From Clavibacter sp. (GTDB lineage: Bacteria > Actinomycetota > Actinomycetes > Nanopelagicales > Nanopelagicaceae): a stretch of 64,000 nucleotides of DNA. This document shows positions 24,377 through 36,449 of the stretch, piece after piece. Below the pieces are notes generated by a model. It was not told where the DNA came from and searched no databases. It saw only the letters and a list, made by a program, of their open reading frames with translations. The position numbers were made by a program, and so were the translations under genes. The stretch spans positions 62,001-126,000 of the forward strand of contig BGOH01000004.1 of NCBI GenBank assembly GCA_003569145.1, written 5' to 3'. Numbering within the stretch: the first letter of the stretch is position 1; each line of letters begins with the position of its first letter.

Positions 24377-25938
24377 AAAAAATACTTGGTGAGCGCTATG
24401 AATTAGGAGCCATGATTGGCACTGGCGGGATGGCTGATGTTTATCTAGCCCAAGATGTAAGACTTAATCGCCAAGTTGCTATCAAGATATTAAGAAGTGA
24501 TTTAGCTAGAGACCCATCATTTGTTACACGATTTAATAAAGAAGCCTTATCTGTTGCCGCTCTAAATCACCCAGGCATTGTCTCGGTTTATGACTCCGGC
24601 AAAGAAGATAGCCCAAGTGGGGCTATGCCATACATTGTTATGGAGTATGTAGAGGGTAAAACCTTGCGAGAAATAGTAAATAAAGGTGAGCGTTTTGCGT
24701 TAAATCGCGCTGTCGAAATAGCTGAAGGTATTTTAATCGCACTGCAGTATTCACATAAGAATGGAATTATTCATCGCGATATAAAACCAGGAAATATCAT
24801 GATCACAGATAACGGTGATGTGAAAGTAATGGACTTTGGTATCGCTAGAGCTCTTGCTGATACCGGAGCTACTATGACTAGCACTTGGAACATAATTGGA
24901 ACAGCGCAGTATCTCTCGCCAGAACAAGCCACTGGAACTCAAGCAGATGCTAGAAGCGATCTTTACTCTGTTGGATGTTTGCTCTATGAACTATTGGCAG
25001 GAAGACCTCCCTTTACTGGAGACACACCAGTTGCTATTGCTTATCAACATGTCTCTGCTCCACTTATCCCAATTACTGAAATTCAAGAAAGTCTTGATCC
25101 TGCTTTAAATGCGTTCTTTAGTATCGCTCTAGCTAAAGATGCAAATGAGAGATATCAAAGCGCTAATGCAATGCTAAAAGATTTAAAGAAGTTGATTAAA
25201 GGTGAAGGAATCACCACTCAAATTCCAAAACAGTTAAGAAAAGAGAAGGCGCGAAGTAAAGTTGCTGCCCTTTCGATTGCTTTAATACTTCTTGTCGGCG
25301 GCGTTAGTTATTTCATCTTTAATCCAAACCAGAGCGCAGTAACAAGGGTTCTTCCTAATGTTGTTGGTTTAACAGAGGCGCAGGCGCGTCAAGAATTAGC
25401 AGGGCTAACAATCACCATCCAAAGAGCGCCAGATCCTAGAATTCCAAAAGATCGAGTCGCTAGCCAACTACCACTTGCCACTATCCGCGTCTCTGATGGA
25501 TCAGCTGTAACGTTAACGATTTCAGATGGACCAGGAGATGCCATTGTTCCTACTGGTTTATTGGGTAAACCTCTTGAAGAAGTAAGGGCAGCCTTAACTG
25601 CTGCAGGTTTAAGAGTTAGTAGAACTATCGCTATTGATTCAGAGCAAGAGCCTGGAATTGTTTTAAAAATCATCCCAGAGCCAGGAAGCACAGTTGAAGC
25701 AGGTACTGGGGTAGTTCTAGAGATCGCTAGTGGAAATATCTCTGTGCCATCTTTAGTAGGACTTAACGAAATCGAAGCTAGAACAATTCTTACCCAAGCA
25801 GGGTTCTTAGTAAAAATTGTTGAGGCATATGATGCAAATCAAGTAATTGGAAGCGTATTAGCACAGGCGCCAAGTGCTGGAGAGATAAAACTTATTGGCT
25901 CTTCAGTAACAATTACTATCAATAAAACTCAAGGCTAG
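24373..25938 (+). CDS. pknB: Serine/threonine protein kinase with PASTA repeats (PknB family)
   Basis: A 521-residue membrane kinase that senses cell-wall precursors or fragments and phosphorylates division and wall proteins. Kinase domain ~residues 9-270: glycine loop GTGGMADV, K38 in VAIKIL, catalytic HRDIKPGN, DFGIA and SPEQATG. One membrane helix follows (VAALSIALILLVGGVSYFIF, ~298-318). Three extracellular PASTA units come next (VVGLTEAQARQ, LLGKPLEEVRA, LVGLNEIEART), fewer than the four of mycobacteria. It is directly coupled to pstP, with pknA, pbpA and rodA absent. Confidence 0.95.
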   Translation: MKKILGERYELGAMIGTGGMADVYLAQDVRLNRQVAIKILRSDLARDPSFVTRFNKEALSVAALNHPGIVSVYDSGKEDSPSGAMPYIVMEYVEGKTLREIVNKGERFALNRAVEIAEGILIALQYSHKNGIIHRDIKPGNIMITDNGDVKVMDFGIARALADTGATMTSTWNIIGTAQYLSPEQATGTQADARSDLYSVGCLLYELLAGRPPFTGDTPVAIAYQHVSAPLIPITEIQESLDPALNAFFSIALAKDANERYQSANAMLKDLKKLIKGEGITTQIPKQLRKEKARSKVAALSIALILLVGGVSYFIFNPNQSAVTRVLPNVVGLTEAQARQELAGLTITIQRAPDPRIPKDRVASQLPLATIRVSDGSAVTLTISDGPGDAIVPTGLLGKPLEEVRAALTAAGLRVSRTIAIDSEQEPGIVLKIIPEPGSTVEAGTGVVLEIASGNISVPSLVGLNEIEARTILTQAGFLVKIVEAYDANQVIGSVLAQAPSAGEIKLIGSSVTITINKTQG

Positions 25939-26561
25939 CGAGCAACAACTGGAGAGAGGCCCTCAGATCGCTCTCTAGCACCACTATCACCGCATTCAAC
26001 TAACCAATTACCTAGCATCTGATAGCCGTGTTCGGTAAGAACTGATTCAGGATGAAATTGCACTCCATGAATTGGAAGTGTTTTATGTCTGATTGCCATT
26101 ACTAAACCACTCTCACTTCTAGCAGTTATTTCAATTTCCTCTGGCAAACTCTTTTCATCTATCGCAAGTGAGTGATAGCGAGTGGCAGTAAAGTTATTAG
26201 GGATATCTTTTAGAACTCCAGAGTTGTTATGAGTGATAACCGATGTTTTTCCATGAAGTAGCTCTGGCGCTCGGTTAACAGTTGCTCCATAAGCAACTCC
26301 AATTCCTTGATGTCCTAGGCAAACTCCAAGTAACGGCTTGTTTATCTCCGCTGCATACTTAATCATCGCTATCGAGATGCCAGCTTCTTCAGGAGTTCCA
26401 GGCCCTGGGGAGATTAAGACCCCGTCATATTGATCAGCAAGGCTTGCGCTAACTTCATCATTTCTTACTACCGTGCACTCGGCCCCCAGTTGCTGGAGAT
26501 ATTGAACGAGGTTAAAGACAAAGGAGTCATAGTTATCAACCACCAAGATCCTTGTTCCCAT
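25935..26561 (-). CDS. pabA: Anthranilate/aminodeoxychorismate synthase glutamine amidotransferase
   Basis: A 208-residue class I glutamine amidotransferase supplying ammonia to TrpE or PabB. The catalytic Cys is in GVCLGHQGIG and His-Glu are in GVQFHPESVLTEHG. The oxyanion loop is ISPGPGTPEEAG. I use ATG 26561 (MGTRILVVDNYDSF); the track's longer N-terminus runs over crgA. The gene is convergent with pknB (4-bp overlap) and divergent from crgA with 30 bp between starts. It could serve folate, tryptophan or both; trpG is the name used at this locus in mycobacteria. Confidence 0.9.
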   Translation of the reverse strand: MGTRILVVDNYDSFVFNLVQYLQQLGAECTVVRNDEVSASLADQYDGVLISPGPGTPEEAGISIAMIKYAAEINKPLLGVCLGHQGIGVAYGATVNRAPELLHGKTSVITHNNSGVLKDIPNNFTATRYHSLAIDEKSLPEEIEITARSESGLVMAIRHKTLPIHGVQFHPESVLTEHGYQMLGNWLVECGDSGARERSEGLSPVVAR

Positions 26562-26591
26562 GGCCTCATCCTCTCCTGTATCCTCACGCCT

Positions 26592-26852
26592 ATGCCTAAA
26601 TCCAGACTGCGTAAGAAGAAGAAAGATAACCGCCCAGAGATACTTCTTGCTGAGCGAGATCCTGTTGAAATGGAGAGCCCAGCCTGGCTCGCCCCAACAA
26701 TGATTGGCGCATTCTTGATAGGCCTGTTTTGGATAGTTATTTTCTATGTCTCTCAGACCCAATACCCAATACCCAATATCGGGGCTTGGAACATGGTTGT
26801 GGGCTTTGCCTTCATCGGAGTGGGCTTCTCCCTAGCTACTCGCTGGCGCTAA
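26592..26852 (+). CDS. crgA: Cell division protein CrgA
   Basis: An 86-residue actinobacterial division protein that recruits septal wall synthesis factors such as FtsI. The basic N-terminus MPKSRLRKKKKDNR is followed by two membrane helices (TMIGAFLIGLFWIVIFYVS and WNMVVGFAFIGVGFSLA) with the conserved GAWN turn between them. I start at ATG 26592 instead of the track's 26430, which would run antisense through pabA. TATCCT lies 8 nt before the ATG, consistent with a leaderless transcript. Its position beside pabA and pknB is classic. Confidence 0.93.
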   Translation: MPKSRLRKKKKDNRPEILLAERDPVEMESPAWLAPTMIGAFLIGLFWIVIFYVSQTQYPIPNIGAWNMVVGFAFIGVGFSLATRWR

Positions 26853-26880
26853 TACCTCTTTTTTAATTACATCTGTGTAA

Positions 26881-26911
26881 TTCTCCACAGGTTATCCACC
26901 CCTGTGTATAG
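26881..26911. promoter_or_regulatory. Candidate off-origin DnaA-box-like cluster
   Basis: The 104-bp gap between crgA and the Fe-S protein gene holds TTCTCCACA (26881) and TTATCCACC (26892), and on the other strand CTATACACA (26911-26903). Each is one mismatch from the DnaA-box pattern TTWTNCACA. CACAGG and CCTGTG flank the middle site as an inverted repeat with a 9-nt spacer. The similarity to the oriC boxes is visible, but DnaA binding is inference. Confidence 0.4.
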
Positions 26912-26956
26912 AGCCCTTACCTGCGGTTTGGCTCTTGCCCACCTACCCTAAGGCGC

Positions 26957-29021
26957 ATGATGCGAAGTGTTTTTGGTCTTAGCGCCTACCTAATCACAGT
27001 GATTGCAATTGTGGCTATAACTATTCGCTCTCTAGAACTCTATCGCCGGATTAAAGCAGGCCAAGCGATCCAACTAGATCAAATCAAAAAGCTAAACGTT
27101 TTGTTCTGATGACAAAAGAAGTTTTAACCCATGCCAAGATGTTGAAGTTCACAGGATCTGGAATTGCGCATTGGTTTGTGATGTTAGGTTTCTTCGCACT
27201 CTCAGGAACTCTTCTTACTGCATATGGCCAAGTTATTAATCCTGAATTTGCACTGCCTTTAATTGGACATTGGGTTGTCTATAACCTATTTACTGAAGGT
27301 TTGCTTGGCTTACTGGAATATCAATAGTTACATTAATTGGAATTCGACAAGTCACAAGATTTACTAATAAAGGTCGTAGTTCTCGTTTTATGGCTCTGGT
27401 TCTTGGAAAGCCTATTATGTTGAAGGAACAATTCTGGCAATTGTTTTCTGTGTAATAACGCTGCGCGGACTTGAAGGAGCGTTAATTGGTTATAGCGGAA
27501 ATCCTTGGGATTTTGCGCTGTCAAAACCTGCTGTTAATGCCTTTGCTGATCTTGATAAAGAAAGTATTGAAAATTGGATTGTGATAGTTGCATCGCTAAA
27601 AATTATTGTCTCTATGCTCTGGTTTATTGTTATTGCTGCCAATTTAACTATGGGTGTTGCTTGGCATAGATTCCTAGCGCCATTTAATATCTTCTTTAAG
27701 CGCGAGCTTTCAGAAAAACCTACGCTAGGCGCTCTTCCTGAGATGATTTCAAATGGAAAAGTAATTGACTTTGAAAATCCTAAAGATGATGACCTCTTCG
27801 GTATTAGTGATGCTGCATCCATATCCTGGAAAGGTCTATTGGATATGGCCAGCTGCACAGAGTGCGGCAGATGCCAATCCCAATGCCCTGCTTGGCATAC
27901 CGATAAACCGCTATCACCTAAGTTATTAATAATGGCGCTTAGAGATCACGCCCTTGCAAATATCCCTAAAGAAGGAAATGTTGTTGGCCAAACAATCTCA
28001 CCTGATGTTCTCTGGTCCTGCACAACTTGCGGCGCCTGCGTTAATGAATGCCCGGTTGATATCGAACATATCGATCACATAGTCAATATGAGACGCTTTC
28101 AAGTTTTAGTTGAATCAGAATTTCCAACAGAGCTTGGTGGAACATTTAGGAATCTTGAAAAAGCTGGTAACCCTTGGGGCGCTAATAGGGCTGATAGAAA
28201 TGCCTGGATCACAGAATGTGATTTCCCAGTCGAAGTAATTACAGGAGCTCTCCCGGATGAAGTGGAGTATCTCTTCTGGGTTGGATGTGCTGGAGCATAT
28301 GAAGAGAGAGCAAAGAAAACTACTAAGGCTGTTGCAGAGCTTCTCTATATCTCAGGGGTTAAATTTGCAGTCCTTGGCGCAAGAGAGACCTGCACTGGAG
28401 ATCCTGCGCGCAGAGCTGGAAATGAATTTCTCTATCAAATTCTCTCAAGAGAAAACATTGATACCTTCAATGAGGTTTATGCAAATTACAAGGGAAAAAA
28501 GAAGGTCGTGGTGACCTGCCCGCATTGCTTCACCACAATAGGCCGTGACTATAAACAGCAAGGCTTTGAATTAGAGATGCTTGCATCACACACAATTGCT
28601 AAATACTTTAGTCAAAACAGGACGTTTAAAACCAGTAACTCAGAGCAGTAACTCTCTTACCTATCACGATCCTTGCTACCTAGGCCGGCATAACCAAATC
28701 TATGAACCACCTAGAGAGTTATTGGAATCAACTGGAGTTGAATTAATTGAGATGCCAAGAAACCAAGAGCGATCTTTCTGTTGCGGCGCAGGCGGCGGAA
28801 GAATGTGGATGGAAGAAAAATTAGGTACTCGAATTAATATGAACCGAGTGGAAGAAGCGATTAATACTGGCGCTAAGGAAGTTGCTGTGGCTTGCCCATT
28901 CTGTCGAGTAATGGTTAGCGATGGAGTAACTGCTAAAGGCTCAGATACAAATGTTATTGATGTGGCTCAGGTATTACTTAGATCTGTTAAGAGTGAGAGT
29001 AACCAAAGCCCCACCAATTAA
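26957..29021 (+). CDS. Membrane (Fe-S)-binding oxidoreductase (CCG-domain, HdrD/GlcF-like), four frameshifts
   Basis: A restored 688-residue protein. An N-terminal helix (MMRSVFGLSAYLITVIAIVA) leads into a membrane domain (AHWFVMLGFFALSGTLL, then MLWFIVIAANLTMGVAWHR). Two [4Fe-4S] motifs follow, CTECGRCQSQCP and CTTCGACVNECP. Two cysteine-rich CCG domains end the protein (VVTCPHC, FCCGAGGGRMWMEEKLGTR). Frame breaks lie near 27100, 27315, 27386 (single-base losses) and 28580 (one extra base). Actinobacterial relatives are thought to pass electrons to the quinone pool or another acceptor. TACCCT 7 nt before the ATG suggests a leaderless start. Exact donor unknown. Confidence 0.85.
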
Positions 29022-29498
29022 GCCTCCTAGGTGTCCTCGCCAATCCACTCCGCCTAAGACAAAACCGATAGCAAAATTAAGCCCGACGATAATTAAAATT
29101 GATCTCCATTCAACTCCAGCTTTTTCGCCAACTAAGGCAAGGGCGCCCAAGAGCCCAAAAATCATCCCTGATGCCCCTATTGAATAAACATAAGCAGGGT
29201 TTAATAGAACCGAAAGAGTTGATCCACAAATTAGAGAGATAAATAAAATTAAGAGATATCTACCTTTGCCAAAGTAGTTTTCAAGCGGCGTTCCTAGCGC
29301 GTAAAGCGCAAGTAAATTAAAGGCTAGATGCCAAAGTCCACCGTGAAGTAGAGCAACAGTAAATAAGCGGTAATACTCACCATTTTCGATATAGAAACGA
29401 TTGAGTAAGAACCTATCTTCATACCCAACTGTGGTTATTTGTAATAAGTATGAGACAGCGATTATTAATAGTAGTGAGCCAGTTATAGTGCGGCGCAT
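28974..29498 (-). CDS. Rhomboid family intramembrane serine protease
   Basis: A 174-residue, six-helix membrane protease. The catalytic Ser is in SIGASGMIFGLLGA (helix 4) and the His in WRGHLGGLIGGAL (helix 6). The HGGLWHLAFNLLALY segment gives the conserved loop-helix 2 His-Asn region. It ends antisense to the last 48 bp of the Fe-S protein gene. It follows cyclophilin in the same direction, an order also seen in mycobacteria. Substrates are unknown. Confidence 0.9.
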   Translation of the reverse strand: MRRTITGSLLLIIAVSYLLQITTVGYEDRFLLNRFYIENGEYYRLFTVALLHGGLWHLAFNLLALYALGTPLENYFGKGRYLLILFISLICGSTLSVLLNPAYVYSIGASGMIFGLLGALALVGEKAGVEWRSILIIVGLNFAIGFVLGGVDWRGHLGGLIGGALVTLTLNRSK

Positions 29499-29503
29499 TA
29501 AAT

Positions 29504-30037
29504 TTATGCCAGCGATACTGAAGTTATCTTCACCGCTTGAACTGGGCGATCTGCTCCACCAACTTTAACCTCTGATATTGCTTGAACAATCTTCTGACTT
29601 GCTTCATTCTTAACTTCACCGAAAATACTGTGTTTGCGATCTAACCAAGTAGTTGGTGCAACAGTTATAAAAAATTGTGAACCATTTGTTCCAGGACCAG
29701 CATTTGCCATCGCTAATAGATATGGTTTGTTAAAAGATAACTCAGGATGAAATTCGTCTGCAAATCTATAACCTGGTCCACCTGTTCCAGTTCCGAGTGG
29801 ATCTCCACCTTGAATCATGAAACCTTTAATTACTCGATGAAATACCGTGCCGTCATAAAGTGGCTGATTGGTTTTCTCGCCAGTATTTGGATTAACCCAC
29901 TCACGCATTCCTGCGGCTAGCTCAACAAAGTTTGCGACAGTTTTTGGTGCATGATTTGGAAATAGTTCAATAACAATGTCGCCCATTGAGGTATGAAGGG
30001 TCGCTTGAGTAATTGGCGGCATTGAATCATTAACCAT
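29504..30037 (-). CDS. ppiA: Peptidyl-prolyl cis-trans isomerase, cyclophilin type
   Basis: A 177-residue cytosolic foldase. The cyclophilin core is complete: [30 protein letters not shown] (catalytic Arg in FHRV), [18 protein letters not shown] (Gln binding site) and [12 protein letters not shown]. The first ATG at 30037 lies one base after the tRNA-Ala discriminator; the ATG at 30022 ([10 protein letters not shown]) is an equally good start. Gene order gyrA-tRNA-Ile-tRNA-Ala-ppiA is as in mycobacteria. Confidence 0.93.
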   Translation of the reverse strand: MVNDSMPPITQATLHTSMGDIVIELFPNHAPKTVANFVELAAGMREWVNPNTGEKTNQPLYDGTVFHRVIKGFMIQGGDPLGTGTGGPGYRFADEFHPELSFNKPYLLAMANAGPGTNGSQFFITVAPTTWLDRKHSIFGEVKNEASQKIVQAISEVKVGGADRPVQAVKITSVSLA

Positions 30038-30038
30038 G

Positions 30039-30111
30039 TGGAGACTAGGGGAATCGAACCCCTAACCCCCTGCTTGCAAAGCAGGTGCTCTACCAATTGA
30101 GCTAAGTCCCC
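30039..30111 (-). tRNA. tRNA-Ala(TGC)
   Basis: A 73-nt tRNA on the minus strand: acceptor GGGGACT/AGTCTCC with discriminator A. The anticodon arm CTGCT TTGCAAG CAGG reads anticodon TGC. D-arm AGCTCAATTGGTAGAGC and T-loop TTCGATT are canonical. No encoded CCA. It forms a pair with tRNA-Ile downstream of gyrA rather than inside an rRNA operon. Confidence 0.95.
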
Positions 30112-30138
30112 ATATCGCAGCAAAAAAGAGCGTTGATA

Positions 30139-30216
30139 TGGTGGGCCTAAGTGGACTTGAACCACTGACCTCTTCCTTATCAGGGAAGCGCTCTAACCAG
30201 GCTGAGCTATAGGCCC
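30139..30216 (-). tRNA. tRNA-Ile(GAT) with encoded CCA
   Basis: On the minus strand: acceptor GGGCCTA/TAGGCCC, discriminator A and an encoded CCA (30141-30139). The anticodon loop CTGATAA within TTCC...GGAA gives anticodon GAT. D-arm AGCTCAGCCTGGTTAGAGC and T-loop TTCAAGT are normal. It is the only one of the five tRNAs here whose 3' CCA is encoded. Confidence 0.95.
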
Positions 30217-30296
30217 GCAAAACGGGAAGCGCAAGGCTACCTGACCTGCGGGCGTGCGCAAAAATAGCACTTTTTTTCCGCTTATTTTTTCACTTT

Positions 30297-32764
30297 CTAA
30301 TCCTCGTCATTGACCTTAGCTAATGAGACTACAAAGGTGCCTTGATCAAGATTTACCAGGCGAACTCCGAGAGTATCGCGCCCAGTCTGGCGAACTTCTT
30401 TAACTGGGGTGCGCATAACTACGCCTCCTGAGGTAATAACTAAAATCTCATTACTTTCATTAACAATCAGTGCGCCAACTAAACCGCCTCGCGCGCCCTC
30501 ATCAACCTTGGCAGCTTTTACACCAATGCCGCCTCGGGATTGCAAACGATATTCGCTGATATCAGTTCGCTTTCCAAAACCACCATCTGTTGCTGTTAAT
30601 ACAAAACTCTTTTCATCGCCGCTTCTAATTGTTGCCATAGCAAGCAATTCATCACCACTTCTAAACTTCATTCCAATTACGCCAGTTGCAGATCTACCCA
30701 TAGAGCGTAGAGATTCATCATCGGCTGTGAATCGAAGTGACATTCCCTTCTTTGAAATTAAAAGTAGCTCATCTTTTGCAGTAATAGCAGAGGCAGCCAC
30801 AACTTCATCGCCATCTTTTAATGAAATTGCTATTAAACCGCCAGTTCTTGGTGAATCGTATTCACTAAGTGGGCTCTTTTTTACTATTCCGCCTTTTGTA
30901 GCAATCACTAAATAGGGAAGTGATGCGTAATCGTTGATTCCAATAACAGAGGCGATGGTTTCATTGGGCTTAAACGCTAATAGGTTTGCAACGTGTTGAC
31001 CTCTTGCATCACGACCAGCATCTGGAAGCTCATGGACTTTGGCTCTATAGACCCGGCCTTGATTTGTTAAAAAGAGGAGCCAGTCATGAGTTGATGCAGT
31101 AAAGAAATGTTCAACTATGTCATCTTGTTTTAAAGCTGCACCTTTTACACCTTTTCCACCGCGTCTTTGCGACCTATATAGATCGGCCTTAGTTCGCTTG
31201 GCATATCCGCCTCTAGTGATTGTGACAACTACATCTTGGTTAGGAATTAAGTCCTCAACTGATAAATCACTCTCGCCCGCAATGATTTGGGTACGCCTAT
31301 CATCGCCATATTTATCCGCAATTTCTTTAAGTTCTTCTTTGATTATCAATCTTTGAGCGGCAGGATCGTTAAGAATGATCTTCAACTCTTTAATTTCAGC
31401 CATTAAAGTTTCAAATTCATCAATAATCTTCTGGCGTTCAAGGGCTGCAAGGCGACGCAGCTGCATATCTAGAATTGCATTAGCTTGGAGTTCATCGACT
31501 TCAAGAAGCTTCATTAAACCTTCACGCGCTTGCTCTGATGTAGCGCTCGCTCTAATTAAGGCAATTACTGCATCTAGGGCATCTAAGGCTTTTAAGTAAC
31601 CACTTAAAATATGGGCGCGCTTCTCTTTTTCATTTAATCTAAATTTCGTCCGTCTGATAATTACTTCAACTTGATGAGTTATGTAATGGCGAACAAATTC
31701 ATCAAGGCGAAGAGTTCTTGGGACGTTATCAACCAAGGCCAACATGTTGGCTCCAAAAGAATCTTGGAGTTGGGTTTGCTTATATAGATTATTTAAGACA
31801 ATTTTAGGTGTGGCATCATTTCTCAAAACAATTACTAAACGTTGACCAAGGCGCTCATTTCCTTCATCTCTTACATCAGCAATTCCTTTGATTTTTCCAT
31901 CTTTTACTAGCTCAGCGATTTTCAGAGCAAGGTTGTCAGGATTTACTTGATATGGCAGCTCTGTTACTACTAGACAGGTTCGTTTGTTAATCTCTTCAAC
32001 TTCCACGACCGCACGCATCTGAATAGAGCCGCGACCCGTGCGATAAGCATCTTCAATTCCTTGGCGCCCAACAATGATTCCTCTAGTTGGAAAGTCAGGT
32101 CCTTTAACAATTCCAAGAAGAGCGCTTAGTGTCTCCTCATTAGATGCTTCTGGGTTATCAAGAGCCCATTGCACTGCTGCTGCGATTTCGCGCAGATTAT
32201 GTGGCGGGATATTGGTTGCCATTCCAACAGCGATACCAGCTGAGCCATTAACTAATAAATTTGGAAAGCGGGATGGAAGTACTAATGGCTCTTGGCTTCG
32301 TCCATCGTAATTGGCGATGAAATCAACAGTTTCTTCATCAATATCTCGCATGATCTCCATTGCAAGCGGGGCCATACGAGCTTCTGTGTAACGCATTGCG
32401 GCTGCTGGATCATTACCAGGAGAGCCAAAGTTTCCATTGCCGTCAACTAATGGATATCTAAGTGACCAATGTTGAGCTAAACGAACCAAAGTGTCATAGA
32501 TAGCGCCATCGCCATGTGGATGGTAATTACCCATAACATCACCGACGATGCGTGATGATTTGTAATAACCCTTATCTGGGCGATATCCCGCGTCATACAT
32601 CGCATATAAAACTCTGCGGTGTACTGGTTTTAACCCATCTCTGATATCAGGAAGTGCTCTTCCAACGATGACTGACATCGCATAATCAAGATAAGAACGA
32701 GCCATTTCCACTTGAAGGTCAACAGCTTCAATGCGATCTACTTTATTTTCGTCAAGATTTTCCA

Positions 32765-32765
<1 letters not shown>
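30297..32765 (-). CDS. gyrA: DNA gyrase subunit A
   Basis: An 822-residue subunit that cuts and rejoins DNA during negative supercoiling. The N-terminal catalytic domain contains [16 protein letters not shown], the quinolone-region [17 protein letters not shown] and the catalytic Tyr in [10 protein letters not shown]. The C-terminal beta-propeller has the GyrA-box-like [10 protein letters not shown]. At the quinolone position the HGDGAIYD sequence carries Gly-Ala, where fluoroquinolone-sensitive mycobacteria have Ala-Ser. It overlaps the gyrB stop by one base. Confidence 0.97.
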
Positions 32766-34795
<2,030 letters not shown>

Positions 34796-34899
34796 CTAGG
34801 TATTGGTAAATCCTAGTGGTAAATCAAATTAGAGATAGCCAAAAAAGGGCGTTATTGGTGGATTAGGCGCGTTTTTAGAAGGCAGTTGAGCCTCCAATA

Positions 34900-35349
34900 T
34901 CACCCAAAGGTATCCCTAGCCCCTTTTGCCCCTCGGATCGTTCTTAAGCCGCGCTTCCATGAAGGGGCGTGTGGACCCATGATCACTAGTTCATCAACTA
35001 AAGCCCCAGGAGAGCTTTTGCGGATTGTTTTCAAAAGCTCGCTCTGTATCAAACGAAGTTGAGTGCTCCAAGCAGTTGATGAGGTTTGAATCGTTAATTT
35101 TCCTTCAAATAAAGTAATTGGTGTGGCATGTTCTGCCACCTCACTACCAACAATTTGCGCCCAATCACTAAATAGATTTCCTTCTGCAATTCCTTGTCGC
35201 CATTCTCTGTTTTGTACTAATTCGTTTATAAGGTTTGAAATCTTTTCTGGTTCGCCAGTAGCGCTGCGTTCTTGTTCAACGATTTCTTTTTTCTTCTTAT
35301 AACCACTTCTATAAGAACGGTAAAGCTCTCTTGCAATATCACGTTTCAT
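34900..35349 (-). CDS. dciA: DciA-like protein (DUF721), helicase operator
   Basis: A 149-residue protein of the DUF721/DciA family, thought to load the replicative helicase DnaB in bacteria lacking DnaC. The conserved region LFSDWAQIVGSEVAEHATPITLFEGKLTIQTSSTAWSTQLRLIQ forms the KH-like domain. A basic N-terminus precedes it. It overlaps recF by ATGA and lies upstream of gyrB, its usual actinobacterial place. DnaB itself is encoded at 59.8 kb in this window. Confidence 0.88.
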   Translation of the reverse strand: MKRDIARELYRSYRSGYKKKKEIVEQERSATGEPEKISNLINELVQNREWRQGIAEGNLFSDWAQIVGSEVAEHATPITLFEGKLTIQTSSTAWSTQLRLIQSELLKTIRKSSPGALVDELVIMGPHAPSWKRGLRTIRGAKGARDTFG

Positions 35350-36433
35350 AAAGCTACTACCTTACCTAGCTCTACTTTAAATTTAGCGCCTTTAATTGCT
35401 TTAGGTAGATCATTTTCAACAGCAACTGTAATAAATGTCTGTTCTGCGCTATCTGCAATCTCTAATAGTTTCTCTCGTCGACCTTCATCAAGTTCAGAAA
35501 AGACATCATCTAATATAAGTATTGGCTTTGCTCCCTCATTAATAAAGAGTTGATAGCTTGCTAAACGAAGAGCTAGAGCAATTGACCAAGACTCGCCATG
35601 GCTGGCATAACCTTTAACTGGGTGCTCACCTAGGTTTAGAAGGAGGTCATCGCGGTGTGGCCCAACTAATGAAATTCCGCGCTCTAGTTCTTGTGTCCTG
35701 ACCTCGCCTACTACTTTTAATATTAAATCTCTATTTACTTCTTTATCTGTGGTGGGATTAGGAATACTTGATTTATAGCCTAATTGGGCCAGTTTTTTAC
35801 TTGATAGATTTTTGTATGCGAGTTGAAATAGTGGTTCTATTTCATTAATTAATTTAATTCGACCAGCAATTAACTCTCCTCCAAAGGTTGCTAGATGCTC
35901 GCTCCAGGAGCGAAGTGATGACTCGGGGGCTCGACTTTTTAGTAGTGAATTGCGTTGTTTTAAAGCTCTTTCATAATCACTTATTACACCAGCAAGGCGA
36001 GGGCTTTTTGAATGAGTAGTTGATCTAGAAAAGACCTTCGCTCACTCGGATCGCCGCGAACTAAATCTAGATCCTCTGGTGAGAAACAAACGCTTTTTAC
36101 TAAACCTAATAACTCTTTCTGACTTCTTACTGGATTTTGATTTACTTTGGCACGGTTTGCTTTTCCGTTGTTTATCTCTAACTCAACAAGGGTGGTTCTT
36201 TCTTCTGATTCAACTTTTGCTCGGATGTAGGCGCGCTCGCTACCTAATTTAATAAGAGGTTGATCGCTAGATATTCGATGTGATGAAAGTAGGGCTAAAT
36301 ACATTAAAGCTTCAATAATGTTGGTTTTGCCCTCGCCATTTTCACCTATAAAGATGTTTTGCCCCGCTTTTAAAGAAAGCTCTAAGTTTTCATAGGAGCG
36401 AAAATCTTTTAGAGATAGATGGGAAACAAACAT
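35346..36433 (-). CDS. recF: DNA replication and repair protein RecF, frameshifted
   Basis: An SMC-like ATPase that loads RecA at gaps. The N-terminus MFVSHLSLKDFRSYENLEL, the Walker A GENGEGKTNIIEA and ...FLDQLLIQK lead into a frame break at the A5 run (plus-strand T5 at 36003-36007); one base restores SPRLAGVISDYERALKQRN. The second half, missing from the ORF track, contains LVGPHRDDLLL, HGESWSIALALRLA (signature region) and ILILDDVFSELD (Walker B). Restored length is 362 residues. It lies between dnaN and dciA, overlapping dciA by 4 nt. Confidence 0.92.
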
Positions 36434-36449
36434 TTTTTGCGCTTGTTAA

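Noticed and set aside
26430-26591. Long N-terminal extension of the crgA ORF
   Set aside because: It runs antisense through pabA; CrgA homologues begin MPKSK/R at the ATG used here.
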